In this document: positions 26,366 to 36,601 of the stretch, piece by piece
Layout: the number at the start of each line of letters is the position of its first letter
Numbering within the stretch: position 1 is the first letter of the stretch
From: Terrimonas sp.
GTDB taxonomy: Bacteria > Bacteroidota > Bacteroidia > Chitinophagales > Chitinophagaceae
Assembly (NCBI RefSeq): GCF_003075435.1
Contig: NZ_QCZJ01000004.1
Location: 62,001-126,000, forward strand
Direction: 5' to 3'
DNA length: 64,000 bases
The notes under the pieces: generated by a model
Seen by the model: only the letters and a program-made list of their open reading frames with translations
Database searches by the model: none
What the model was told of the DNA's origin: nothing
Translations under genes and position numbers: made by a program

Positions 26366-27934
26366 TTAGTTTACAGCTACTTCATCTGATGACTTTACCC
26401 AACGTACTTTTAAGTCAGGTTCCGGTATGTTTTTATCTACCGGGAACATTGGACGTTGAATGCTTTTATAAGGCAACCTTGCCAGGTCCTGGTCAACACC
26501 ACCGGGTGTAAGCGCCAGTAGCCAATCAGCCCGCATATTATATAATTCTGGTTCCAGGTAACCGATCTTCACCACAACAATCGCCGCTTTGCGGGGTTCG
26601 AGCTTCAGGTTTGTAAAGTCGGCTTCTTTGTGATAGGGCTTTCTTTTTTGTGTAACAATAACAAATACCGACCCGGTTTGAATAACTGCTTCCACACCTG
26701 CATTGGCATCGCCTTCACGAATAGCATACACTGTTCCTTCTATTAATAACGGTGGCGCATACCTGCTGTCTACCTCCGCGCCAACCAGCCCTTTTACCTT
26801 TCCGCCAACGCCTGCAGCCAATGCTTTTTTTATCATATCCGGTCCCGGGATAGATGCATACATCAAAACAGGTCCGTTTGGTTTTTTAAATTCTTTTCTT
26901 GCTAATATCTGTTGCAGCGACCAGGTAACATCACCCGCTCCGCCTGCAGTGGGGTTGTCGCCGGAATCACTGATAAAGAATGGATGCTTTTCACTTGATA
27001 CCGCCTTATCAAGGCATTCCTTAAGATTGCCTGTAGGCGCCACAAAATGAAACTCATTCCTTACACGCCAGAAATGATTTGCTAATTCCTCTGCAGCATT
27101 TGTTACTGCTTCTTTGTCATCACCGGTAACCATTATCACGCCATGATTACGTGGTTCATCCGCCCAGGGGTAACCCATCCATACAGCGGCTTCAATTACA
27201 CCATCTTTTACAGCGGCTGTCCTTACATTTTCATATAAGCTCTTTGCCGGTTCAATGCGGGTGCTGGTTTGTTCACCGGGCAACAAAATGGGCACAGGTA
27301 TCCATGCTTTGTATTTTGGTTTGCCACTGCCAGATTCAAGTCGCTGTAATAATTGTTCAACAGAGCGTTGCTTGGTTTCCTGCGCATCTTCATGCGGCGC
27401 CATCCTGTAGCAGGTGATCAGGTCCGATTGTTGTGCTAAACGCATAGACACATTTCCATGCAGATCCATTGAGGTGGAGATAATGGTTTTTGGCCCTGTT
27501 ATTTTCCTGATTCTCGTTATCATATCGCCTTCGGGGTCATCCAGTCCAACAACACTCATAGCGCCGTGTATATCAAAGAACAATCCGTCGTACGGAAGAT
27601 TTTTCTTCAATGAATCAAGCATATACCCAAGCATTGTTTCGTATGCTTCACGGGTTACTGCACCGCCAGGCAGGGAGCGGGCTGTAACAGCAGGCAGCCA
27701 CACAGCGCGGCTTCTTACATTTGAACCGGTTTGCATAAAGCCCGGGTAAGAAGTATAAATCTGTTCTCCTCTTTTAATAGTAAAGGCGGCTTCGGTGCTT
27801 AATGCAGGAGAAAAGGTGCTCGACTCAATACCAATGCCGGCAATGCCGATACGGGGCAGTGGATCATTACTTTTAGCAAACAGGGGAAGATATGCGATCA
27901 GTAATGTTGACAGGAATATAATATGTTTGAGCAT
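26366..27934 (-). CDS. M81-family metallopeptidase (MlrC-like), secreted
   Basis: A 522-residue protein with a signal peptide (to about FAKS, 21). It has the M81/MlrC layout: IGIAGIGIESSTFSP, GLFFDIHGAMSVVG, TSMDLHGNVS and YRMAPHEDAQET with the candidate zinc ligands (Asp/His of DIHGAM, His of DLHGN, His of APHED), then SDSGDNPTAGGAGD and the C-terminal MlrC domain with PGGVDQDLARL. The founding member opens linear microcystin peptides; most homologues have unknown substrates. Export and the neighbouring GH43-like lipoprotein and SusC/D genes suggest nutrient breakdown outside the cytoplasm. It is divergent from the ECF sigma gene across 398 bases. Confidence 0.9.
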   Translation of the reverse strand: MLKHIIFLSTLLIAYLPLFAKSNDPLPRIGIAGIGIESSTFSPALSTEAAFTIKRGEQIYTSYPGFMQTGSNVRSRAVWLPAVTARSLPGGAVTREAYETMLGYMLDSLKKNLPYDGLFFDIHGAMSVVGLDDPEGDMITRIRKITGPKTIISTSMDLHGNVSMRLAQQSDLITCYRMAPHEDAQETKQRSVEQLLQRLESGSGKPKYKAWIPVPILLPGEQTSTRIEPAKSLYENVRTAAVKDGVIEAAVWMGYPWADEPRNHGVIMVTGDDKEAVTNAAEELANHFWRVRNEFHFVAPTGNLKECLDKAVSSEKHPFFISDSGDNPTAGGAGDVTWSLQQILARKEFKKPNGPVLMYASIPGPDMIKKALAAGVGGKVKGLVGAEVDSRYAPPLLIEGTVYAIREGDANAGVEAVIQTGSVFVIVTQKRKPYHKEADFTNLKLEPRKAAIVVVKIGYLEPELYNMRADWLLALTPGGVDQDLARLPYKSIQRPMFPVDKNIPEPDLKVRWVKSSDEVAVN

Positions 27935-28332
27935 AATGCTGCTTTTTTGAATCGTTATTCAAATAGAATTATTTAAGTGTAAATTATCGAATTAATAACC
28001 ATGAATAGTAATGATCATTGGCGTATGCTGAAGTTAAAGCAATTAAGGATACCGGTAATCAGTCTTAATGTGTCTTAAGTTCTTAATGGTTGTAGTGCTA
28101 TATCAGAGCTGACTAAAAAACTTGTGAAATGATTGTTAGGTCGTGAATACAACCTTCTGGCTTAGTCCGGTTCCAATGATTATTGGTTTCAATAGTGTGT
28201 GAATTGTTGCAAATGAGAAAGAGGATAATAAATCTCTTATAAATGATGGCTAGTATTAAATTATTTTCGTTATTATTGTTGATTTTAGTAATTGTAACTT
28301 TTACTCCACTATTACCAAAACTTTAAGCTTGC
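27935..28332. other. Divergent promoter region, no gene
   Basis: A 398-base AT-rich gap between the divergent M81 peptidase and ECF sigma genes. It must hold both promoters. I see no clear palindrome and no supported ORF. Confidence 0.5.
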
Positions 28333-28929
28333 ATGAAGGATCAGTCCGAATATATAAAGGATTTATTGATGCAGATAAGTGAAGCTGATGATATGAGGGC
28401 TTATGAAAAGTTTTATTATTCCTTTTACACTCCGCTATATAATTTCGCGTTTTCTATTGTTGGTTCAAAGCAGCAGGCAGAAGATATCATATCAGATGTA
28501 TTCATTAAAATATGGCGATTCCGTAAATCCTTACCTAAGGTTAATAATATAAGCACTTATCTTTATACCAGTGTTCGTAACGGGGCTATTGATTATCTCA
28601 ACCGGAAACGTAAGTATAAAATTATACACTTCTCACCCAGCGATTATAAGGATATATTCATAGAACTGAGAAATCCCTCAGATCATTGTATATCTACGGA
28701 GTTGATGAAAAAGATCAATGCCGCTATCAATCAGTTGCCTCCCCAATGCAAGGTTATTTTTAGGCTGGTTAAAGAGGATGGTTTAAGTTATAAGCAGGTA
28801 GCAGAAATTATGCATATATCTCCATTGACTGTCAGGAATCAATTAGCCATCGCAACACGCAGAATGGGGGAAATTCTGCCTGAATATATTCATGAAGACT
28901 TCAGTTCCGGTAAAAAGGAAAAAGTGTAA
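28333..28929 (+). CDS. ECF RNA polymerase sigma-70 factor (FecI-like)
   Basis: A 198-residue sigma factor with region 2 (ISDVFIKIWRFRKSLPKVNN, about 55-75, preceded by AEDII) and region 4 (QLPPQCKVIFRLVKEDGLSY, then QVAEIMHISPLTVRNQL, about 135-175). In Bacteroidota such sigma factors are paired with a FecR anti-sigma factor and switch on a SusC/SusD operon when the outer-membrane receptor binds substrate. Exactly that order follows: FecR 74 bases downstream, then SusC and SusD. ATG 28333 is the first Met and fits the family length. Confidence 0.93.
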   Translation: MKDQSEYIKDLLMQISEADDMRAYEKFYYSFYTPLYNFAFSIVGSKQQAEDIISDVFIKIWRFRKSLPKVNNISTYLYTSVRNGAIDYLNRKRKYKIIHFSPSDYKDIFIELRNPSDHCISTELMKKINAAINQLPPQCKVIFRLVKEDGLSYKQVAEIMHISPLTVRNQLAIATRRMGEILPEYIHEDFSSGKKEKV

Positions 28930-29003
28930 AAAAAAGTATCCCATCCTTTGGTACATTCCGTACCCTATACAAGTCTGTATTTACCACATTGACAAAATAT
29001 ATT

Positions 29004-30098
29004 ATGGATCAGCAGCATTTCTGGCTATTGGTAAGTTTAAAGTTAAGTGGTGAAGCTACTGAGGAAGAGCTGCAGGAATTGGAAGCTCTTATACAGCGTT
29101 ACCCGGAAACCGGGCTTAAACTGGAAGCGATCTCCGGAATATGGAATGATAACACCCCTCCTCCGGATATGACTCATTTGTTCAATAGCCATGCAAACCG
29201 ATTGAAACAGTTAGGTGACTGGACAGAAAATACGGCAAACCACTGGGAGGAAACTCCTGGGACGCTGCCTGTAATGAAAATAAAGCCAAGGCTTGCATAT
29301 TTTTTAATGGCAGCCGGTATAGTAATCATTTTTTTGGTGGGTAGATATTTTATGCAAGAAAGCGGGAATTTGAAAAATGAAGAACTCAGGGCTACCAATA
29401 TTATAACCACTCAAAGAGGATCCAGAACAACAGTACAACTGCCTGATGGTTCAAAAGTATGGCTCAATGCCGATAGCAGAATACATTATGATGAGCGTTT
29501 TAAAGACGATTTACGTGAGGTTCAACTGGAGGGAGAAGCTTTTTTCGATGTAAAAAAAGATTCTTCAAGACCGTTTGTTATTCACACAAGCTTTATAGAT
29601 ATAAAAGTATTAGGTACAACTTTTAATGTGAAATCTTACGAAGATGAAGACGCTACGGAAACTTCTTTAATATCCGGAAAAGTAGAGATAAGCATTAAAA
29701 ATAATCCGGAAAAAAAGATCATCCTGAATCCGAATGAAAAGCTTGTTGTAAAACATAACATTGATAATGATGCCATTAAAAATAAAGCAGGTGATGAAAG
29801 TGCTTTGATTGTCGTAAAAGCATTGCGCAAAGATCCGGCGTATAAAAACTCGCTGGAAACTTTATGGATAGACAATAAACTGGTGTTTGACAGCGAAACC
29901 CTGGAAGAAGTTTGTAAAAAGCTGGAAAGGTGGTACAATGTAAAAATCAATATAAACGATGAAAAAATGAAGAAGGATAATTATACCGCCATTTTTGATG
30001 GAGAAACATTGCTGAATGTACTTACCGCATTGAAAATGGCAGACAAGCTCGATTTTACCATCCAGAATAACGAGGTATCCATCTTTGCCAAAAAATAG
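29004..30098 (+). CDS. FecR-family anti-sigma factor
   Basis: About 364 residues. ATG 29004 was chosen over a TTG 15 bases upstream. It has an N-terminal cytoplasmic anti-sigma part (SGEATEEELQELEALIQRYP), one membrane helix at about 95-115 (YFLMAAGIVIIFLVG), then a periplasmic FecR domain: TQRGSRTTVQLPDGSKVWLN, LEGEAFFDVKKDSSRPFVIH, VLGTTFNVKSY, followed by a DUF4974/secretin-like C-terminal domain (VFDSETLEEVCKKLERWYNV). It should hold the upstream sigma factor at the membrane until the SusC protein's STN domain signals. Confidence 0.93.
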   Translation: MDQQHFWLLVSLKLSGEATEEELQELEALIQRYPETGLKLEAISGIWNDNTPPPDMTHLFNSHANRLKQLGDWTENTANHWEETPGTLPVMKIKPRLAYFLMAAGIVIIFLVGRYFMQESGNLKNEELRATNIITTQRGSRTTVQLPDGSKVWLNADSRIHYDERFKDDLREVQLEGEAFFDVKKDSSRPFVIHTSFIDIKVLGTTFNVKSYEDEDATETSLISGKVEISIKNNPEKKIILNPNEKLVVKHNIDNDAIKNKAGDESALIVVKALRKDPAYKNSLETLWIDNKLVFDSETLEEVCKKLERWYNVKININDEKMKKDNYTAIFDGETLLNVLTALKMADKLDFTIQNNEVSIFAKK

Positions 30099-30267
30099 TG
30101 CATAATCGCATTTCACTAACTCCCATTTTTAACCAAACAATTGCTTTATATGAAAAGAATAACATAAAAAACAATAAACAAAAAGCGGAAGATGGTTGCA
30201 ACATCCTCCGCCAAACAAAAGAAAAAATCCGCATGTAAATGCGGGATTCCTTCACTGTTAAATCAAT

Positions 30268-33200
30268 ATGCAAAATATGAAAAAACTTGCATTTGCACCT
30301 GCAAAAAAGCGGGTAGGTAGTTATTTCAAATACCTTATAATGACTAAAATTACCTTAATACTAACAATTATTTTTTCATCACAATTATTTGCGAAAGGCG
30401 TTGGACAAACTGTAAGCGTAAAATTTGAGAAAATAGAATTAAAAAAAGCGTTGAAGGTTCTTGAAGAGAAAAGCCCTTACCGGTTTGTATACAAAGATGA
30501 TGTATTATTAAAATGGCCGAAAGTGACTTTGAACATGGAAGATGTTCCACTCACCACAGTGCTCGACAAGCTATTAGAGAAAACAACATTGAGATACCAA
30601 AAAGTAGGCAATACGCTCCTGGTATTAAGTAATGCAAAACCTGACGATGCTCCTTTACGCGATATGTTACAGGCTGTAACTGTTAAAGGAAAAGTATCCG
30701 GGGCAGCCGGCGAACCGCTGCATGGCGTTACAATTATGGAAAAGGGAAGCACCAACGGTACCTCTTCCGATGCAAGTGGAAATTTTACAATTGATATAAC
30801 CAATGCCAATGCTGTGCTGGTATTCAGCTATGTTGGTTATAAATCTCTGGAAGTATCTGTTGCTGGTAAAACTTTTCTGGATGTAACACTTAATGAAGAG
30901 TCTGAGAGTTTAAAAGATATAGTAGTAGTAGGATATGGAACTGTTAAAAAGAAAGATGTGACTGGTTCTATAATTTCTTTGCAGGCGAAAGATTTTAATA
31001 AAGGAATTAATGTAGCTCCCGATCAGTTAATACAGGGTAAAACACCTGGTGTAATGGTGATAAATAATACCGGGCAGCCGGGTGGATCCACAACGGTAAG
31101 AATCCGAGGCAACTCTTCTATAAGGGCAGGTAACAACCCATTATTTGTATTAGACGGCATTCCATTATCAGGAGGGTCTGCCCGTCCTGGAGGAAGCGGA
31201 GGTTTTGGATCGGATGCCGGTAACCCGTTGACCTACCTGAACCCCAATGATATAGCCAGCATGGATATCCTGAAAGATGCTTCTGCTACTGCAATTTATG
31301 GCTCAAGGGGAGCCAATGGGGTAGTTATTATAAATACCAAAAGAGGAGTAAGCGGAGATCCCACGATTAATGTAATGACATCGGCCGGTATTTCAGGCCT
31401 GCTGCGAAAACCAGATGTATTAACTGCAGATGAGTTTAGGGAAGCTACTAAATTTTATACACCAAATGATGCAGCTTCTGCCGATCATGGCGATGATGTA
31501 AATGCTTTTGATGCTATTACCAGAACGGCTTTTACACAAAATCACAGTATAGCTATGAGTGGCGGTACAGACAGGGGGCGTTATCGTTTGTCGCTGGGTT
31601 ATCTGAACCAGGACGGGATTATTAAAAGTTCAAATCTTCAAAAGTTTACTGCTAATCTCAATACCAATTTTAAGTTCCTGGAAAACAAAAAGCTGGGACT
31701 GGATATAAACTTATTTTTTACCCAAACCAATGAAAAAATTGCAGCTATTGATGTTGGTGTTGGTTTTGAAGGTAACCTTATTTCGCAGGCGCTTAACTGG
31801 AATCCCACCAGGGCGTTGCGGGATGATGACGGAAAGTTGACGTGGGTAAGTTCTAATGTAATTAACCCATTGGCTACTTTAGAAGCCTTTAAAGACAGGG
31901 CTACCGTAAATACTATTATTGCCAATATTGCACCTTCGTACAAGATAACAGATTATCTGGAATATAAGCTGGCTTATAGTTTAACACGTCAAACCGGGTT
32001 AAGAACGGGCATGTATGACAGGTTGTTAATTAATCCTACTAACAATGAAAAAGGATTTGCATTTGTGGGTAATAATTCCAATACCGACCACCAACTTACA
32101 CACACGCTTAGTTTTAATAAAGATGTAGCGGAAGATGTAAGCCTGAATGCAGTAGCGGGGTATGAATATTTGAGTTATGATTCCAGGTGGTACTCCGAAA
32201 ATGGTAATGGGTATACAAATGTAGGATTAGACTTCTATGACTATCTCGGATATTCGGTGGCTTCATCCAGAGGTATTAATTCAAACCGCTCTCCCAAAAA
32301 TGAATTGCAATCATTATTTATGAGAGTAGGAGTAAACTATCATGACAGGTATCTGCTTACAGGAACAATCAGACGGGATGGATCTACAAAGTTTGGTGTA
32401 AATAACAAATACGCTAATTTCCCATCACTTGCTTTTGCCTGGAATCTTTCAAATGAATCATTTTTAAAAAACAAGCTTTTCAACAACCTGAAGCTTCGAC
32501 TGGGTTGGGGTAAAACCGGTAACAGCGAATTTCCGTCCGGTGCATCAAGAGACCGCTATGTATTTGGAATGCAGAGTATCAGCCAGGCTAATTTTGGGAA
32601 TCCAGACCTGAAATGGGAGACCTCTTCTACCTTTAATGCGGGACTGGATTTTGGGTTGCTTCAAAACCGTATTACCGGTTCTATTGACTTTTTTCATAAA
32701 ACAACTACGGATGCATTGTTTGAAAGGACAATTGCACAGCCGGCCCCAAGTGGAAGAATTTGGGTGAATCTTGATGGAGAAGTAATAAATAAAGGTGTGG
32801 AGATTTTACTAAGCGGCAATATTGTACAAAGCGAAAACTGGGGATGGAATATAACCGGAAATGCAACCTTTTTGCAAAATAGTGTAACCGGATTACCAGG
32901 CTATTATGAGACAGCAACACTCAGAGGACAAGGGTTCTCCGGCGTAGTGGGTCAGCGCATGGTCAGTGGTCAGCCGTTGAATGTTTGGTATCTCGCAGTA
33001 TTTGAAGGGGTAGACCCTTCAACAGGTACAAGCCGTTATCGCAGCAAAGATGGCCATTCCGGAACGGATGTTGACCCCGCGCAGAATAAGTTTTATGTAA
33101 ACAGCCCGAACCCAAAAATGCTTTTAGGCTTTTCAACAGATGTATCATACAAAAGGCTTACGGCTACCGTGAATTTCAACGGAGCTTTCGGGCACTACCT

Positions 33201-33579
33201 GTTTAATAATACAATGGCTACCGTACTTGGTATTAATAACCTGTCGGGCAAAAATATTTCTCCGGAATATTTCAAACCTGAACTTAAAGAATTAGTATCC
33301 AACTCAGCAGCGCCTTCTACACGTTATCTTGAAAAGGGTGATTATATGAAGCTGGCGAATGCCACTATCAGTTACAGAGTGGGAAATATAGGCAAGGCTA
33401 TCAAGAATATGAATATCTCATTAACCGGTCAAAATATTTTTGTGCTCACAAAGTATAAGGGATTTGATCCGGAAGTTAACACAGATGGAGGAACAGGTGG
33501 AATCCCATCACTCGGTATTGAATATATTCCCTATCCTTCGGCCAGGAATTTCCTGCTTGGTGTAAATTTTTCTTTATAA
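30268..33579 (+). CDS. SusC/RagA-family TonB-linked outer-membrane protein with STN domain
   Basis: A 1103-residue receptor. After the signal region (hydrophobic core about 25-45, preceded by a long N-terminal stretch) comes an STN signalling domain (VKFEKIELKKALKVLEEKSP to LLVLSNA, about 50-125), a carboxypeptidase-like domain (VKGKVSGAAGEPLHGVTI), the TonB-linked plug with DIVVVGYGTVKKKDVTGS and ASATAIYGSRGANGVVII, and a barrel ending in FLLGVNFSL. The STN domain fits signalling to the FecR/ECF pair just upstream. With SusD 18 bases downstream it forms an uptake pair for an oligosaccharide or peptide; the substrate is not evident. Confidence 0.94.
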   Translation: MQNMKKLAFAPAKKRVGSYFKYLIMTKITLILTIIFSSQLFAKGVGQTVSVKFEKIELKKALKVLEEKSPYRFVYKDDVLLKWPKVTLNMEDVPLTTVLDKLLEKTTLRYQKVGNTLLVLSNAKPDDAPLRDMLQAVTVKGKVSGAAGEPLHGVTIMEKGSTNGTSSDASGNFTIDITNANAVLVFSYVGYKSLEVSVAGKTFLDVTLNEESESLKDIVVVGYGTVKKKDVTGSIISLQAKDFNKGINVAPDQLIQGKTPGVMVINNTGQPGGSTTVRIRGNSSIRAGNNPLFVLDGIPLSGGSARPGGSGGFGSDAGNPLTYLNPNDIASMDILKDASATAIYGSRGANGVVIINTKRGVSGDPTINVMTSAGISGLLRKPDVLTADEFREATKFYTPNDAASADHGDDVNAFDAITRTAFTQNHSIAMSGGTDRGRYRLSLGYLNQDGIIKSSNLQKFTANLNTNFKFLENKKLGLDINLFFTQTNEKIAAIDVGVGFEGNLISQALNWNPTRALRDDDGKLTWVSSNVINPLATLEAFKDRATVNTIIANIAPSYKITDYLEYKLAYSLTRQTGLRTGMYDRLLINPTNNEKGFAFVGNNSNTDHQLTHTLSFNKDVAEDVSLNAVAGYEYLSYDSRWYSENGNGYTNVGLDFYDYLGYSVASSRGINSNRSPKNELQSLFMRVGVNYHDRYLLTGTIRRDGSTKFGVNNKYANFPSLAFAWNLSNESFLKNKLFNNLKLRLGWGKTGNSEFPSGASRDRYVFGMQSISQANFGNPDLKWETSSTFNAGLDFGLLQNRITGSIDFFHKTTTDALFERTIAQPAPSGRIWVNLDGEVINKGVEILLSGNIVQSENWGWNITGNATFLQNSVTGLPGYYETATLRGQGFSGVVGQRMVSGQPLNVWYLAVFEGVDPSTGTSRYRSKDGHSGTDVDPAQNKFYVNSPNPKMLLGFSTDVSYKRLTATVNFNGAFGHYLFNNTMATVLGINNLSGKNISPEYFKPELKELVSNSAAPSTRYLEKGDYMKLANATISYRVGNIGKAIKNMNISLTGQNIFVLTKYKGFDPEVNTDGGTGGIPSLGIEYIPYPSARNFLLGVNFSL

Positions 33580-33597
33580 CAATTAAAACAACTTATT

Positions 33598-35139
33598 ATG
33601 AATACAGGGAAAAAAATTTACGCAGTATTCATCTTATCTCTTATATCCTTTTCATGTACAAAGCTGAACGAAGAGCTGAGAAGCAACCTGGAGGAAGGTG
33701 TAAGCGGGAGCACAAATACTGCGGAACTATTGATAAGTGCTTACTCTACGCTAAATGGCCCTTACCAGCATGATAACAGATGGTGCCTGCAGGAGCTGTC
33801 AACAGATGAAGCGATAGCGCCTACACGTGGCGGAGATTGGGATGATAATGGTATACACAGAGCTATCCATTTGCATACATGGAATGCTGATAATGGTTAT
33901 ATGAATGGTACCTACAACGGTCTGGGTACTGTAGTGTTTCAATCATCAAACGTTCTTAGGAACAACCCTTCTGCACAGCAGGCCGCAGAAGCAAGGTTTA
34001 TAAGGGCATTGGCATTATTTGATATGGTGGATCTATGGGGGATTGCAGTATACAGGGAAAATCTGGATGATTTCAGAATGGACCCGGTTGTATTGAGTGC
34101 AGAGGAAGGTCTTGAATTCATTATTTCTGAAATCAATGGTATTATAAATGATCTGCCTTCATCCGGACCTGCCTATGTTGCTAATAAAAATGCAGCCAGG
34201 GTATTATTAATGAAGGTATATCTTAATAAAGGCGCTTTCCTGAATCGTGAAAGCCCGACTTTTGCAGCAGCGGATATGAATAAGGTCATAGAATTGGCGG
34301 ATCAGGTAACTGGTTACACCATTTCTGCTCCTGGTAAATATTTTGACAACTTTGCCCCGGATAATGATGTTAAATCTACAGAAAACATCTTTACCTTATA
34401 TAATAAGGAAGGAGACAGAGGCGGCGGCATGAGCAGGACGTATAACACTATTGCCCATTATAATATGAACCCCGGTGGTTGGAATGGATGGGCAACGCTT
34501 GGAAGTTTTTATGACAAATTCAGCGCAGGAGATGAGCGTAGAGGCATTAATTATTCATATCCCGCATTTGGCCGCCCTAATCCTGCTAACGCAACAAATG
34601 TAGGGTTCCTGATTGGCCAGCAATATAATCAAACCACGGGAGCCGCATTGATGGCAAGGAATCCATCCAGTGAATCACTTGTATTTACGCATGATATTAC
34701 TATCAGAACATCAGGTAATACATTAGAGACTGCGGGGATAAGAGTGCTAAAATATGCTTATGATTATTTGTCACAAAGCGGACAAAAAAATAATGACTGG
34801 GTAGTTTATCGTTATGCCGATGTATTGCTGATGAAAGCAGAAGCCATCTTGCGCGGTGGAACCGGAACTCCTGCTGATGCATTGGATATAGTAAACAATA
34901 TCCGCTCCAATAGAGGCGCCGCTGATCTGGCTTCTCTTAATCTTGACGAATTGCTGAATGAACGCGGTCGCGAATTATATTGGGAAGGTTGGAGAAGACA
35001 GGATTTAATACGTTTTGGAAAGTTTTTAGGAACCTGGGAAACAAAACCCAATGCAGGAGATTCAAAAGAATTGCTGTATGCAATACCCAGTCAGCAAATC
35101 TCTGTGAATCCGGGTCTTAAACAAAATCCGGGATACTAA
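33598..35139 (+). CDS. SusD/RagB-family surface lipoprotein
   Basis: A 513-residue lipoprotein (lipobox SFSC, lipidated Cys20). TPR-like helices carry ARFIRALALFDMVDLWG and VLLMKVYLNKGAFL. The C-terminal SusD signature is RELYWEGWRRQDLIRFGKFLG, shown here as ELYWEGWRRQDLIRFG, and the protein ends with IPSQQISVNPGLKQNPGY, typical of the family. It caps the SusC barrel and binds substrate. It lies 18 bases after SusC and is followed by two hairpins that end the transcript. Confidence 0.94.
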   Translation: MNTGKKIYAVFILSLISFSCTKLNEELRSNLEEGVSGSTNTAELLISAYSTLNGPYQHDNRWCLQELSTDEAIAPTRGGDWDDNGIHRAIHLHTWNADNGYMNGTYNGLGTVVFQSSNVLRNNPSAQQAAEARFIRALALFDMVDLWGIAVYRENLDDFRMDPVVLSAEEGLEFIISEINGIINDLPSSGPAYVANKNAARVLLMKVYLNKGAFLNRESPTFAAADMNKVIELADQVTGYTISAPGKYFDNFAPDNDVKSTENIFTLYNKEGDRGGGMSRTYNTIAHYNMNPGGWNGWATLGSFYDKFSAGDERRGINYSYPAFGRPNPANATNVGFLIGQQYNQTTGAALMARNPSSESLVFTHDITIRTSGNTLETAGIRVLKYAYDYLSQSGQKNNDWVVYRYADVLLMKAEAILRGGTGTPADALDIVNNIRSNRGAADLASLNLDELLNERGRELYWEGWRRQDLIRFGKFLGTWETKPNAGDSKELLYAIPSQQISVNPGLKQNPGY

Positions 35140-35279
35140 TGTTACGGGTAAATATTCAGTAGAGTAGTTTCTATATATGTAATGCTGAACAGAGTATGGC
35201 AGAGCTCCTTTATAATTAACTGATGGAGTAATGCAAGAAAGATGCAAGGTGCCCTTTCATGTTTCAGTATCCATATTTT

Positions 35280-35350
35280 TTTCACAGGCGGATGGCAACA
35301 TCTGCCTGTGAAATTTTAAAGCAGGAGAAATATAAATTTTTTCCTGCTTT
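35280..35350 (+). terminator. Double hairpin ending the first SusC/D transcript
   Basis: TTTCACAGGCGGATG / CATCTGCCTGTGAAA (35280-35294 and 35299-35313, GCAA tetraloop, one G-T pair) is followed by TTTT. A second stem AAAGCAGGA / TCCTGCTTT (35318-35326 and 35342-35350) follows at once. Lying between the convergent SusD and LacI genes, the pair could serve both strands. Confidence 0.8.
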
Positions 35351-35400
35351 AATAATTGAAAGCAACTTCTGCCTGATGCAGGAGAAAAATGCTGTATGGT

Positions 35401-36381
35401 TTATATTGATTGACCTCTTACCAATACTGATTCAATTGTTCTGTCCTGTATAAAGGTACTGCCGGAAATTGTACTCATCATGCTTTCAAAAGCGAGCTTG
35501 CCAAGTTTTTTTCCGCTTGTTTCTATATAGGTTATACTGGGATAATATAATGTGGGTATATATCCGTTGCTGATAGCAATAACAGATATATCATCAGGAA
35601 TTTTTAATTGTTTCTTTTGGATAGCTCTCATTACACCGGTAAGTATCTCATCTGTCATGCAAAAAATGCTGTCAGGGTTTTCAGCAAGATATATATTCGT
35701 CAGCTCTTCAGAATGTGTTTCGTTTGAGGAATAAGCTGTGATGCACGCTATGTTATGAGCACTCATGATTTCAGTGAAAGCGTTAAACCTCTTTTTTGTA
35801 ATTAAAAAATTACTGTTACCAAACAGCGCCAGTACTTTCTTTTTTTGTTTTTCGGCTATAAGATTCGCGGCCATAGTAGCGGAGTCAATATCCGCAACGC
35901 ATACCTTATGGCAATCTGATCTTTCAGGAACCCTGTCAAAGAAAATAATGGGTATATCTACTTCTTTCAGCTTGGAGAATGATTCAATGTTTTTAGTTTC
36001 AGGAGTAATGCAGGCAAATAGTCCGTTTACCCTGTTTTGCCGGCACAATTTTATATTATCGCTTTCAATTTCAGGATCATCTCCGGATTGTAATATCATA
36101 AGGGTATAATTGTTTTTCCTGCATTCTTCTTCAAGTGCTGCAATTACCGACTCATGAAAAAAATTAGAGATTGATGGTACGATTACTCCGAAAAGCCTGT
36201 TGTTTTGGGTACGCAGATGTACTGCGTTTATGTTTGGCTCATAATCTAAAGTATTAGCAAGTTCAATAACCAGTGATTTTGTTTTTTCAGATATATCGGG
36301 ATGGTTTTTTAATGCCCTGGAGATAGTGGAAATACTTAGTCCTGAAACCTGGGAAAGTTTTTTAAGTGTTGTATTAACCAT
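35401..36381 (-). CDS. LacI-family transcriptional regulator
   Basis: A 326-residue regulator: helix-turn-helix TLKKLSQVSGLSISTISRAL (5-24) and the hinge NAVHLRTQNNRLFGVIVP, then a periplasmic-binding-protein-like ligand domain (GLFACITPE, PIIFFDRVPE, SIFCMTDEILTGVM, DDISVIAISNG). It would bind a sugar-type effector. It is divergent from the second SusC gene, and the gap between them holds the palindrome GCAAACGTTTGC, the classic LacI-family half-site arrangement, so it probably controls the second SusC/D pair and itself. Confidence 0.93.
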   Translation of the reverse strand: MVNTTLKKLSQVSGLSISTISRALKNHPDISEKTKSLVIELANTLDYEPNINAVHLRTQNNRLFGVIVPSISNFFHESVIAALEEECRKNNYTLMILQSGDDPEIESDNIKLCRQNRVNGLFACITPETKNIESFSKLKEVDIPIIFFDRVPERSDCHKVCVADIDSATMAANLIAEKQKKKVLALFGNSNFLITKKRFNAFTEIMSAHNIACITAYSSNETHSEELTNIYLAENPDSIFCMTDEILTGVMRAIQKKQLKIPDDISVIAISNGYIPTLYYPSITYIETSGKKLGKLAFESMMSTISGSTFIQDRTIESVLVRGQSI

Positions 36382-36420
36382 TGGCTAACAATTTGATAAT
36401 AAAGTTAAGGAAATTATCAA

Positions 36421-36448
36421 CTGCAAACGTTTGCGACAATGTTTGCAG
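36421..36448. promoter_or_regulatory. LacI-type operator
   Basis: GCAAACGTTTGC (36423-36434) is a perfect 12-base palindrome with the central CG typical of LacI-family sites. The left half also pairs with a second right half at 36441-36448, giving CTGCAAAC (36421-36428) and GTTTGCAG. It lies 40 bases before the lacI-type gene and 153 before SusC. The two overlapping palindromes suggest two binding registers. Confidence 0.75.
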
Positions 36449-36601
36449 TATTCTTCGCGGCAGCTTATGCTTCCTCACTGATGTCTGTGTGTTAAATAAA
36501 GCTATAGTTTTACTTTTCGATTGAATAATGTGTTACTAATTCAATGAACGCTTTATTTGAAAAAACAAATTTTAAATCTTTAACTCCAAAACAAACGAAA
36601 C

